Of a stretch of 8,889 nt of DNA, positions 1 through 7,543 are shown one piece after another. The first letter of the stretch is position 1, and each line of letters starts with the position of its first letter. The translations under genes and the position numbers were made by a program. Under the pieces are notes generated by a model. That model had not been told where the DNA came from. It made no database searches and saw only the letters and a list, made by a program, of their open reading frames with translations. The DNA is from an uncultured Planctomycetaceae bacterium (lineage in GTDB: Bacteria > Planctomycetota > Planctomycetia > Planctomycetales > Planctomycetaceae): assembly GCA_903823545.1 (NCBI GenBank), contig CAIJTL010000464.1, positions 1 to 8,889 on the forward strand. The letters run 5' to 3'.

Positions 1-376
1 CCGCTTGCGCAGCATCCGATGGCTGAGCTTTTGTCTGACCGAGGCGAGCAGACTCAGCAGCAAGCACTTTCGACGCGGCATTCACGCGGTCCCAATCCGC
101 TTTGCGGAGATCAGTCTCGGCGGCCAGTTCCGGCAGCAACTCAACGCTCTCGTGGAAGTGCTCCAACTCGTGCTGAAAGTGTTTCACGTCGTCGCGTGAA
201 GCCGCTTGAATTGCCCAGCGATATTGCTTTCGGACTCTTTTGACGACCCCTTCAAAGTGGGGGCGTGGACCGTGTGCGTGGTGATGCTCGTGCTCGGCTT
301 CCGCCTGCGTTTTGGAGCAGCCCGAAAGGAGCAGCGGCAGCAGAATGAACGGCACGAGAACAGCGAATCGCAACAT
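1..376 (-). CDS. His-containing lipoprotein, partial (C-terminus beyond left edge)
   Basis: The gene is open from an ATG at 376-374 to the window edge, giving 125 codons without a stop, so the C-terminus is missing. Residues 1-20 form a lipoprotein signal: a short basic start (MLRF), a hydrophobic stretch and the lipobox LLSGC with Cys20 as the expected lipidated residue. A His-rich segment follows (HEHHHAHGPRPH, residues 29-40), then a charged, probably helical region (around residues 43-110) with further His residues (HFQHELEHFHES). The start is supported by AAGGTGA about 8 nt upstream. It is the last gene seen in the minus-strand run and follows moxR after 82 nt that hold an inverted repeat, so cotranscription is possible but not shown. 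The His cluster suggests metal binding; this is inference. I do not recognise a named family. The signal peptide and reading frame are clear; the function is unknown. Confidence 0.8.
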   Translation of the reverse strand, partial: MLRFAVLVPFILLPLLLSGCSKTQAEAEHEHHHAHGPRPHFEGVVKRVRKQYRWAIQAASRDDVKHFQHELEHFHESVELLPELAAETDLRKADWDRVNAASKVLAAESARLGQTKAQPSDAAQA

Positions 377-413
377 GATCGGGGTCACCTTTTAAGGCGG
401 AAATTAGGTGGTT

Positions 414-462
414 GTAGGTTGGGGCTCTGCCCCGACTTACTCGGGACAGAGTCTCAAGCTAC
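414..462. repeat. Imperfect inverted repeat between moxR and the lipoprotein gene
   Basis: Two 22-nt arms (414-435 and 441-462) face each other around a 5-nt loop, CTTAC. Eighteen of 22 positions pair; the inner 11-bp stem (CTCTGCCCCGA with TCGGGACAGAG, 425-435 and 441-451) has one mismatch. The outer end overlaps the moxR stop codon (TAG at 461-459), so the element supplies that stop. It has no T-tract, so it is not a classic intrinsic terminator, but the transcript would fold into a strong hairpin. The form resembles small dispersed palindromic repeats in planctomycete genomes; the copy number in this genome cannot be seen here. Confidence 0.75.
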
Positions 463-1436
463 GGTATTGGCACTGACTCCATCACTTGCCGAATCACAGG
501 CTTGGGGTTGTCGGATTCAATCGCCAGCCGCACGACCAGCACTGGTTCGGCAACGTCTTGCACGTCATCGGGAGTGACAAACATTCGACGTTGCAGAAAA
601 GCTGACGCTTGAGCCGCTCGTTGCCACGTCAGCAGACCACGCGGGCTGACACCCAGCGAAATATCCGCGTGATTGCGAGTCGCTTTGGCCAACTGGATCA
701 GATAAGTCTGGACGGTCTCTTTGACCGCAATCGTTTCGACGAAACGTTGCAACGCGCAAAGTTGGCCCGGTTCAAACACCGGCGGTGGCGATTCGCGAGA
801 TGGGGGCGCGACCGCTTGGGAGAGCATCGCCAATTCGTGCTCGTCACCCGGATAGCCGACGCTCAGCTTCATCGCGAAGCGGTCAAGCTGCGCTTCAGGC
901 AGAGGATATGTGCCATGTTGGTCATGCGGGTTCTGTGTCGCGATCACGAAGAACTCTTCGCTGAGCGGGTACCGCAAGGCATCGACGGTCACTTGCCGTT
1001 CGGCCATCGCTTCCAACAACGCGCTCTGTGTGCGCGGCGTGGCGCGATTGATTTCGTCAGCCAGCAGGATGTCCGAGAAGACCGGTCCGTTGCGGAATTC
1101 AAACTCGCGTGTCTTCTGATTGAACAGGTTGAAGCCAGTGATGTCGCTCGGCAGCAAATCGGGCGTGCATTGAATGCGAGCGAACCGCCCGCCGATCCCT
1201 TCGGCCAGAGCCTTCGCGAGCGTCGTCTTGCCTAAGCCCGGCCGATCCTCGACCAGCAAGTGCCCGCGCGACAGCAGGCAAATTAAGACCTGCTCAATGA
1301 CATCCGCCTTGCCCTTCAAGACGGCATTTAGCCGTTGGCGCAGCGCCTCAACCGCATCGAGATGTTCATCGAACGACCAAGCATCATCGGATGTCTGGGC
1401 TGCGGAAGTTTGTGGTTCGTCGATCAGAGCTGTCAT
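459..1436 (-). CDS. moxR: MoxR-family AAA+ ATPase
   Basis: This 325-residue protein has the expected length and full motif set of a MoxR ATPase: Walker A in EDRPGLGKTT (residues 63-72), Walker B in ILLADE (123-128) followed by INRA, sensor 1 in IATQNP (Asn169), the DRF arginine-finger region (185-187) and sensor 2 in GVSPRG (262-267). The C-terminal lid domain is present and ends in SVPIP. MoxR proteins are cytoplasmic hexameric ATPases thought to act like chaperones that mature or remodel partner complexes, often with DUF58, VWA and transglutaminase-like proteins encoded next door. Here the DUF58 and transglutaminase-like genes lie upstream on the same strand. The ATG at 1436-1434 has GAGGA about 7 nt upstream. 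The stop codon lies within an inverted repeat. The catalytic motifs look intact. The family assignment is secure; the client is not known. Confidence 0.96.
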   Translation of the reverse strand: MTALIDEPQTSAAQTSDDAWSFDEHLDAVEALRQRLNAVLKGKADVIEQVLICLLSRGHLLVEDRPGLGKTTLAKALAEGIGGRFARIQCTPDLLPSDITGFNLFNQKTREFEFRNGPVFSDILLADEINRATPRTQSALLEAMAERQVTVDALRYPLSEEFFVIATQNPHDQHGTYPLPEAQLDRFAMKLSVGYPGDEHELAMLSQAVAPPSRESPPPVFEPGQLCALQRFVETIAVKETVQTYLIQLAKATRNHADISLGVSPRGLLTWQRAAQASAFLQRRMFVTPDDVQDVAEPVLVVRLAIESDNPKPVIRQVMESVPIP

Positions 1437-1455
1437 TGGGATTCCTCATTTTCTC

Positions 1456-1536
1456 GTTTAACCGCAACGCCATCGGCGTGCGCGCGAAGTGTCATCGACC
1501 ACGAAGATGCCCACGCCGATGGCGTAGGGGTTAAAC
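1456..1536. repeat. Inverted-repeat element (81 bp) between the transglutaminase-like gene and moxR
   Basis: Arms of 27 nt at 1456-1482 and 1510-1536 are reverse complements at 24 of 27 positions. They begin and end with GTTTAACC / GGTTAAAC and share the core ACGCCATCGGCGT, which is itself nearly palindromic. The 27-nt centre is not obviously structured. The element begins 4 nt after the transglutaminase-like gene's stop codon (TAA at 1543-1541) and ends 19 nt before the moxR start, leaving the moxR ribosome-binding site free. It looks like a MITE or REP-like element. No target-site duplication is evident. Confidence 0.8.
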
Positions 1537-1540
1537 GACG

Positions 1541-3961
1541 TTAGCCATGCACGGGACATGACGATGTCTCCTGCATGAGTTGTCGGACGGTCCATCTTTG
1601 AATCACGTGACGGCACAAGTCCGCCGGTTGAGCATCGCGTGGCAGTGGATTCGAAGTTGGTGCGAACTCGGCCCACTCGACCAGCCGCGCGAGAATCACC
1701 AAATCCGACGAGCGTGGATTGAGATGCCGCAACCAGCGAGCCGGCGTGCAATGTCGCGGACGTTCAAGTCCCGCGAGTTGACCGCGACGCTCCAACAACC
1801 GCGCCGTGTTGAGCACCAACTGCCGAGACTCGCGACGTGAACTGAGCCACCAAACCAAGGACGCCAGTCGCTCGGCCAAACGGTGGCGGAAGATCAACGT
1901 CAGAGTTGTCGCGATAACGATGATCGAACAGACGACCGCATGTCGCACGACAAATGCGACGCACGCGACGACCGCCGACCACGCGATTTGCCACCACGGC
2001 GGCGGTGGGCCGAGCACTTCAAAGCCGGGAGTCGGCTCGACCGTCACCCAGGTCGCCGCGCCAAGATAGACCTCCGGCCAGAAATGCACGTCTTCGGGAA
2101 AGACCGCCGTGTGCTGACGGCGCACGTCGTAGTTCGCCGGGTTCGCATAGAAGCCGCTCACCATGCGCGTCGAATAGCCGAGCGACCGCAGCAGCAATGT
2201 GGCCGAAGTCGCGAACAAATAATCCGGCCCGCGTCGCGACTCGAACAAGAAGTGGCTGACTGGATCAGCTTCCTCGGCGGGAACGACCGCCGTATTGTCC
2301 AAGACGTAGTCGTCTCGCAGACGAGCGACAACCGCCTTGATCTGCGGCCAACCCGGCGCGGCGTTGGCCGTCCATTCTTTCGCCAGCGTTGCCAATGTCG
2401 CCACACGCGGTTCGCGCGTGATTACAGGAACCGCCAACAATCGCGAGTTGAGGTTTGGAGTCGGCCCTTTGAGGAGCAATCGAAACTGCGACTCATCTTG
2501 CGGTTGAGAGACAACGTGCAGCACCAGTTGCGGAGGGAGTTGCTCGTGGATGAGTCGGACGATGGTCGGTTGCGTGATTGCGAAGTAGTCAGGCCGGTCG
2601 ATGCGGTCGATGTGGATGCGCGTCGTGGCCACGGGCAACGGCAGGCGATTCGTGTCGAGGCGATGAATCTTCAAGGCGTGAGATTCCTCTGCGGCGAAGA
2701 CATCCGTAATGGTGCTCTGTTTGAAGTCGATCCAGGGTTTGTTGCCGATCATCCGCAATTGCAGCGGTGCGGAATGCTTTTCGTCTGGCATCGGCAGCCA
2801 CTTGTCTCCATCGAACAGGTCGTACAACTCCAAGCGGAGATGCAGTGGCGTGCGGCCTTGAACGTGGAACAACGCTCGCCCGTCGAGATCCGCCACGACC
2901 GGCTTTTCTTTCGCGGCCTTCGGTTGCCGAACAGTTGAGAACTCACGCCCGACTGTGCGACTTTCCGCCATTCGTTGCTCGGCTTCACGCATCAAGTCGG
3001 CGGGGAGCGCGACGGCTCGCTCTTGCTTCTTGGTCTTCACTGGCTCGCCGTAGGAGTCGTTGAAAACGTCGTAGAGGCTCGGCTGTTCCGAGTCCATGAA
3101 AACTTCGCTCTCGACCGTCCCAAACGACCGCGCGTTGTCCTTCGCTCCGACCAGCAAGTCGCCGTCGTTGACGCCCGACCGAGCGAACTCGTCAAAGTCC
3201 CCTGTCCCGCCGGAACTCGGCACGAAGCCCCTCAGCGTCAGCAACGATTCGCGACCGCTCCACGGGATCAGCAACAAAACCGCGACGACCAGTGCCGGCA
3301 AACCAAACAACCAGCGACGCGGCAACGACTCTTGCGATTCCGTCGCCAGCTTGCCACGAAGACCTTCCCAATACGAACCCATTAGCCACCACACACCCAG
3401 CACCGCATACACCACGACCAAACCCAGCACGAACGGATCGCTCGACAAGCAGCACGAGAACACCGTCAGAAATAATGATCCCACACAGCACAACCGCCGC
3501 ACGGCCGAGTGAGACGCGAAGATCGCCAGCCCCAGGACCGCGTTGCCCAACCCGCTCAGCAACAACCCATCCAGTGCTTGCCCGCGACTGAGAACTGAGC
3601 GTGTCAGCGGATCAAGCAACACCGGCCCCAGCATCCCGATACCCACCACCGGAAATGCCAGCTTCAGCCACCGCTCGCGCCGCTCGGAAGTCTTGGCGAT
3701 CCACAGGTGAGCCAGTGTCACGACGGCCACTTCGATCAACCACACGACCGCGATTCGATCTCGCGACCATTCCACTCCCCGCTTCGCCACCAGCAACGCC
3801 AGCGACGACAACAATGCCAACACCAGCGGCAATCGCTCGCCCAAACGCCAGTCGCCCGCGGCATTCAGCCTCGGCCTATAGCGATATCGCCGCCCCTTTG
3901 GAGTGCGGTGATTCATCACCGTTTTGGCTTGCGGCGGAGCCGCTGTTTGATCTTCAAACAT
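1541..3961 (-). CDS. Multi-pass membrane protein with transglutaminase-like domain (TgpA/DUF3488-like layout)
   Basis: With the ATG at 3961 the protein is 806 residues. The N-terminal third (about residues 44-235) has several hydrophobic segments consistent with membrane helices. A large, probably extracytoplasmic region follows, then a transglutaminase-like core (about 565-648), one more membrane segment (about 656-692) and a cytoplasmic tail rich in Arg. This order matches the TgpA type. Core signatures are FLFESRRG, LLLRSLG, VSGFYA, HFWPEVYL and EPTPGFE. In active relatives the first reads RRG-x-C and the last DPTPG; here the Cys position is Asp580 (codon 2224-2222) and the Asp position is Glu642, while His626 is kept. 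Thiol transglutaminase or protease chemistry is therefore unlikely. The start is uncertain: 3961 and 3916 are both in frame, both inside an inverted-repeat element, and neither has a good Shine-Dalgarno. An in-frame TTG at 4069 would overlap the DUF58 gene and is less likely. It lies between DUF58 and moxR, a known conserved partnership. Confidence 0.9.
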   Translation of the reverse strand: MFEDQTAAPPQAKTVMNHRTPKGRRYRYRPRLNAAGDWRLGERLPLVLALLSSLALLVAKRGVEWSRDRIAVVWLIEVAVVTLAHLWIAKTSERRERWLKLAFPVVGIGMLGPVLLDPLTRSVLSRGQALDGLLLSGLGNAVLGLAIFASHSAVRRLCCVGSLFLTVFSCCLSSDPFVLGLVVVYAVLGVWWLMGSYWEGLRGKLATESQESLPRRWLFGLPALVVAVLLLIPWSGRESLLTLRGFVPSSGGTGDFDEFARSGVNDGDLLVGAKDNARSFGTVESEVFMDSEQPSLYDVFNDSYGEPVKTKKQERAVALPADLMREAEQRMAESRTVGREFSTVRQPKAAKEKPVVADLDGRALFHVQGRTPLHLRLELYDLFDGDKWLPMPDEKHSAPLQLRMIGNKPWIDFKQSTITDVFAAEESHALKIHRLDTNRLPLPVATTRIHIDRIDRPDYFAITQPTIVRLIHEQLPPQLVLHVVSQPQDESQFRLLLKGPTPNLNSRLLAVPVITREPRVATLATLAKEWTANAAPGWPQIKAVVARLRDDYVLDNTAVVPAEEADPVSHFLFESRRGPDYLFATSATLLLRSLGYSTRMVSGFYANPANYDVRRQHTAVFPEDVHFWPEVYLGAATWVTVEPTPGFEVLGPPPPWWQIAWSAVVACVAFVVRHAVVCSIIVIATTLTLIFRHRLAERLASLVWWLSSRRESRQLVLNTARLLERRGQLAGLERPRHCTPARWLRHLNPRSSDLVILARLVEWAEFAPTSNPLPRDAQPADLCRHVIQRWTVRQLMQETSSCPVHG

Positions 3962-4031
3962 CGCATAAGTCTCGAAATGAAGGCGACTCCGCCGCGAAGT
4001 GAAGGCGGCGATGAATCGCCGCACTCCAAAG
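3896..4031. repeat. Inverted-repeat element (136 bp) at the DUF58/transglutaminase-like junction
   Basis: Terminal arms of 26 nt at 3896-3921 and 4006-4031 are reverse complements at 24 of 26 positions (CTTTGGAGTGCGG at the left, CCGCACTCCAAAG at the right). Inside, a second pairing is visible: GCGGCGGAGCCGC (3931-3943) opposes a matching stretch around 3982-3995, so the whole element can fold as a long imperfect hairpin. Its right edge directly touches the DUF58 stop codon (TGA at 4034-4032). Its left part contains both candidate ATG starts (3961 and 3916) of the transglutaminase-like gene, so it contributes that protein's N-terminus. A further CTCCAAA (4064-4070) lies just outside and hints that the element may extend into the DUF58 3' end. 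It is MITE-like; no transposase is present. Confidence 0.85.
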
Positions 4032-5351
4032 TCACGCCGCGCGGCAGACGCGCCGCCAGCGTGCTCCAAATTGGTTCGACAAGTTACGGAAATCGTCGAT
4101 GAAGATGTGTCCCGCTGAGGACTGCGCTCGCTCCGGCGGACACTCGCAACCGAGCGTTCCGTCTTCGCGAGCCGCGATCTGCTTCTCTGAAACCACGTGC
4201 TCTCCGAACGCTGCCGCCCTCAACACGACCGCTCGACGCTCCAATCGCGAGACCCAAGCCGACTCGTGCCGAACCAGCCCCAGGTCTGTCGTGACAGCTA
4301 TCCGCAATCCCTCCGAATGGCGACGCGGCGTGCGAACGCGAGCTCGCTCCGCCGCCGCCGCAACACCGTGTTTCGGCAAGCGAGCGAGATAATCCAAGAA
4401 CCGCTCGAAGCCAGCGGCTCCCTGCGTCACGACGATTTCTTCACGGCCGACATGACAGACCACTCGCGCGTTCTGCCGGTGATAGGCTCGGCACAAGCTG
4501 GCCGCGATGCGGATCGACCACTCCCAAGAACTGTCGCGGCCAAACCCGCAGTGCGCCGCCGGATCAGAGTCGAGATCGACTTCCAACGAAGACGACGTCG
4601 ATGCTTGCCGCTCGCACACGACCAGGCGGTCATACCGCGCCGTCTGCGCCCAATGCACTCGCCGCAGCGAATCGCCCGGCCGGAACGGTCGAGTCCCCAG
4701 CATGTCGCCGCACTCACCAACGCGATGATCCGACCAGTGGTCATCGTTCGGTCGAGTCTCCGCCGCGTCGAACAACTCTTCGATCTCAAATGTTCTCGGC
4801 CGCACGAGCAGCTTCGAGGCGACCTCAACTTCGCGCCCCGCCTTCTTCAAGCCGAACGGAAATCCCGTGACAAGACTCGGCGTGCGAAGCGGATACTCGC
4901 CGCGACAATCGGCGACGAATTCCCAACTGAACTCCGAAGTGGACCACGCTCCGACACGAGCCAACGCCAATGCAACATCAGGCACGGCGTCATCGGCCGA
5001 TTGAAAACCACCTTCGAGCATCAGCCCCCACACCGGAAACGGCCAGCGATTCACGACCGTCAGATGCACCGTGACCGCTTCGCTTTCATCCGCTCGATTG
5101 CGGCCAAACGACATGCGGGCCGACATGCCGAGCATCGCGAATCTCGGCCAGAAGTAGCCCAGCACCAACGTCGCCACCAACGCGCCGCCCGGCACGAACG
5201 CCACGGGATTGATGAAGATTCCCGCCGCGCATGCGACCACCGCCGCGAACACAATCGCCGCCGCCGGATGCTTCATCCAATAAACCCAACGATTCGCCGA
5301 CGGACAAAAATCATGATTCGCCGCGTGAAACAGCTTCGCCCAAATTGACAT
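4032..5351 (-). CDS. DUF58 family protein
   Basis: The protein is 439 residues from the ATG at 5351. The N-terminus carries NHDFCPSANRWVYWMKHP, then two adjacent hydrophobic segments (about residues 28-68) consistent with a membrane anchor, then a soluble region. The DUF58 signature lies at about 211-250: VGECGDMLGTRPFRPGD followed by LRRVHWAQTARYDRLVV, matching the family's G-D-x3-R pattern and W-x2-TAR motif. The rest is a VWA-like fold in family members. DUF58 proteins are typical partners of MoxR ATPases, and this gene precedes the transglutaminase-like and moxR genes on the same strand. AGGAG sits 8 nt before the chosen ATG. An alternative ATG at 5414 has a stronger GGAGGAG at 6 nt and would add 21 residues without visible domain content. 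The stop codon abuts an inverted repeat. Assignment is firm; exact biochemical function is unknown for the family. Confidence 0.93.
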   Translation of the reverse strand: MSIWAKLFHAANHDFCPSANRWVYWMKHPAAAIVFAAVVACAAGIFINPVAFVPGGALVATLVLGYFWPRFAMLGMSARMSFGRNRADESEAVTVHLTVVNRWPFPVWGLMLEGGFQSADDAVPDVALALARVGAWSTSEFSWEFVADCRGEYPLRTPSLVTGFPFGLKKAGREVEVASKLLVRPRTFEIEELFDAAETRPNDDHWSDHRVGECGDMLGTRPFRPGDSLRRVHWAQTARYDRLVVCERQASTSSSLEVDLDSDPAAHCGFGRDSSWEWSIRIAASLCRAYHRQNARVVCHVGREEIVVTQGAAGFERFLDYLARLPKHGVAAAAERARVRTPRRHSEGLRIAVTTDLGLVRHESAWVSRLERRAVVLRAAAFGEHVVSEKQIAAREDGTLGCECPPERAQSSAGHIFIDDFRNLSNQFGARWRRVCRAA

Positions 5352-5359
5352 CGCACAGT

Positions 5360-5364
5360 CTCCT
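5360..5364 (-). promoter_or_regulatory. Shine-Dalgarno for the chosen DUF58 start
   Basis: AGGAG on the minus strand lies 8 nt before the ATG at 5351-5349. It supports the start next to the recognisable N-terminal sequence of the protein. Confidence 0.55.
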
Positions 5365-5420
5365 GTCTTGTCTGCGCCACAAATCATGGCACGGCCAACG
5401 AAATCCCAACTCATGAGAAG

Positions 5421-5427
5421 CTCCTCC
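5421..5427 (-). promoter_or_regulatory. Shine-Dalgarno for an alternative upstream DUF58 start
   Basis: GGAGGAG on the minus strand lies 6 nt before an in-frame ATG at 5414-5412. It is the stronger of the two sites, so translation from 5414 cannot be excluded. A small hairpin (TGGGC at 5431-5435 with GCCCA at 5442-5446) lies directly upstream. Confidence 0.4.
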
Positions 5428-5490
5428 GCCTGGGCGCCACAGCCCACGGGGGTGTGTCTCACGCCTCAACCAGATCCGGCAATCAGGACG

Positions 5491-6369
<879 letters not shown>

Positions 6370-6529
6370 GACGATCCTGCTCCAAAAACGAACGAGTGAA
6401 CGAAAACACGATGAGCGCAGTGACTCGGAAAAGCCCCGTCGCGCTGGGAACCAGTTAAGGACTGGTCGGACCTTGGTTACCGGCCCCGAACACGCGACGG
6501 AGTACGCGATGAAAAATCAGCCCCAGGCG

Positions 6530-6591
6530 AGCCGGATACCGTCAGGCACCGGACTGAAACGTCGCAGGTCCGGGGCTAACGCCATCCGGCT
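6530..6591. repeat. Imperfect inverted repeat upstream of the DUF1559 gene
   Basis: AGCCGGAT at 6530-6537 faces ATCCGGCT at 6584-6591, and pairing continues inward through CGT-AG and CCGGAC with several mismatches and a one-base bulge, around a centre of about 12 nt. The element ends 160 nt before the DUF1559 start. It differs in sequence from the three inverted repeats in the moxR gene run, so it is a separate repeat type. It is probably a dispersed palindrome; no regulatory role is shown. Confidence 0.6.
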
Positions 6592-6660
6592 AGACGATGT
6601 GTTGTGCGCATCAGCTCGACCTCGCGACACACTCTCTGCGCGAGAGGGACACCAAGGGGC

Positions 6661-6694
6661 TCGCCGAAACAAACACAACGAAACATTTCGGCGA
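6661..6694 (-). repeat. Hairpin downstream of the His-rich protein gene
   Basis: A perfect 9-bp stem, TCGCCGAAA (6661-6669) with TTTCGGCGA (6686-6694), encloses a 16-nt loop. It starts 17 nt after the stop codon of the His-rich gene on the minus strand. It might end or stabilise that transcript, but no T-tract follows it in that direction, so I do not call it an intrinsic terminator. Confidence 0.4.
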
Positions 6695-6711
6695 AAGAAG
6701 CGAGCAAATGC

Positions 6712-7185
6712 TCAAGCCACGGGGGGGCCGCGCGGCGAGCTGGCCAAGTACCGCTCACAGAAGACGGCGGCTGGCGATGAGGCGATGAGCGAACTCACCA
6801 TCGTCTGAGAGACCGCGCAATCGACCGGCTTCACCAAAGCTTGCGCGGTCGAGTAATACTGGCACGCGGCGCAGTTGTGAGGATCGTGGCCCAATGTGGC
6901 GTCAGTCAGCGATAGCGCCGGCGACTTCGCGTCACGTTGGTCTAAAGTTGTATCGGCGTGCGAGTGCCGATGATGACTACAAGCGTGTTTCTTCGCGGGT
7001 TTCGATTCCGTCTTGGCGTGCGAATGCGCGTGAGCACATCCCGTGGTTGACGGAGAGCCGTGAGCATGCGAGTGATGATGTGAATGGTGCAGCGCGATAT
7101 GGAAACCCTGCCCCAACAAGTTCGGCACGCCGAACAGCGTCAGCAGGGTCCAGATAAGAGCAGGATGTTGAATCCAACGGCTCAT
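6712..7185 (-). CDS. Small His-rich membrane or secreted protein with H-N-C-x2-C motif
   Basis: From the ATG at 7185 the protein has 157 residues. It starts MSRWIQHPALIW with a hydrophobic segment (about residues 8-25) that could be a signal peptide or membrane anchor. Residues 29-76 hold about 17 His (HHSHHHSHAH, AHAHSH, HHRHSH) plus single Cys residues, a likely metal-binding region. A second motif, HDPHNCAACQYY (100-111), is followed by a hydrophobic-to-neutral tail ending PRGPPVA. This order vaguely resembles DUF2946-type small proteins found near heavy-metal efflux genes; the link is tentative. An earlier in-frame ATG at 7299 would add 38 residues before the hydrophobic segment, which is less natural for an exported protein. 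The stop codon follows a run of seven C on the coding strand. Binding of Zn, Cu, Ni or Co is inference. No metal transporter gene is in the window. Confidence 0.75.
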   Translation of the reverse strand: MSRWIQHPALIWTLLTLFGVPNLLGQGFHIALHHSHHHSHAHGSPSTTGCAHAHSHAKTESKPAKKHACSHHRHSHADTTLDQRDAKSPALSLTDATLGHDPHNCAACQYYSTAQALVKPVDCAVSQTMVSSLIASSPAAVFCERYLASSPRGPPVA

Positions 7186-7543
7186 TTTTCGCAAAGTTTC
7201 TTCGGGTTTGTGGCGAAAGCATCGCCCAAGGATTGCAAATCCAGTGCCCCTCGTCTTCGCCTCAAAAGGCCCAAAGACCGAACTGCGTTCAAACCGCATT
7301 GCAGGAGTTTACTCGACGCGCCCGACCAGTCGCGAATCGGCCGAGACGATAGTCGGCGGAATGACAATATGCAACTTCTCCATCACTTCGTTGGATGAAT
7401 TCATGGCTTCTTCATGGAAAATGGAAACAGACTTCAGATGGAGCTTTCGGAGCGATGTGCTGGTGAGTGTCCGAGCATGGACTTCCCTCCGTTTTGCGGG
7501 CGTGTAGAAAAGCGTGTCGAGTGCAAGCGGAGGAGCGAGGAGT
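7186..7543. other. Intergenic region between the His-rich gene and the IS remnant
   Basis: About 358 nt with no gene I can support. Open frames here lack any recognisable protein pattern. It should hold the promoter of the His-rich gene (minus strand) and the left end of the decayed IS element, but neither a clean promoter nor a terminal inverted repeat could be fixed by eye. Confidence 0.5.

Larger units (their letters stand above)
6370..6711. other. Intergenic region upstream of the DUF1559 gene
   Basis: This 342-nt stretch holds no convincing gene on either strand. It contains the inverted repeat at 6530-6591, a 9-bp stem at 6661-6694 and shorter perfect stems: ACCAGT/ACTGGT (6450-6455 and 6461-6466) and CTCTC/GAGAG (6632-6636 and 6642-6646). 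The DUF1559 promoter should lie here, but I could not pick a convincing -35/-10 pair. Confidence 0.55.

Noticed and set aside
425..451. Intrinsic terminator after moxR
   Set aside because: The stem is strong, but no T-tract follows on the minus strand; kept as an inverted repeat.
609..1235. Plus-strand open frame (208 codons) opposite moxR
   Set aside because: The minus strand has all MoxR motifs; no pattern on the plus strand.
1456..1536. Single-unit CRISPR or direct repeat array
   Set aside because: The copies are inverted, not direct, and there are only two arms with no spacers.
1883..2938. Long plus-strand open frame (351 codons) opposite the transglutaminase-like gene
   Set aside because: Arg-, Gln- and His-rich without any family pattern, and antisense to a gene with clear motifs; typical shadow in high-GC DNA.
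4197..5348. Long plus-strand open frame (383 codons) opposite the DUF58 gene
   Set aside because: Same Arg-rich shadow composition; the minus strand carries the DUF58 signature.
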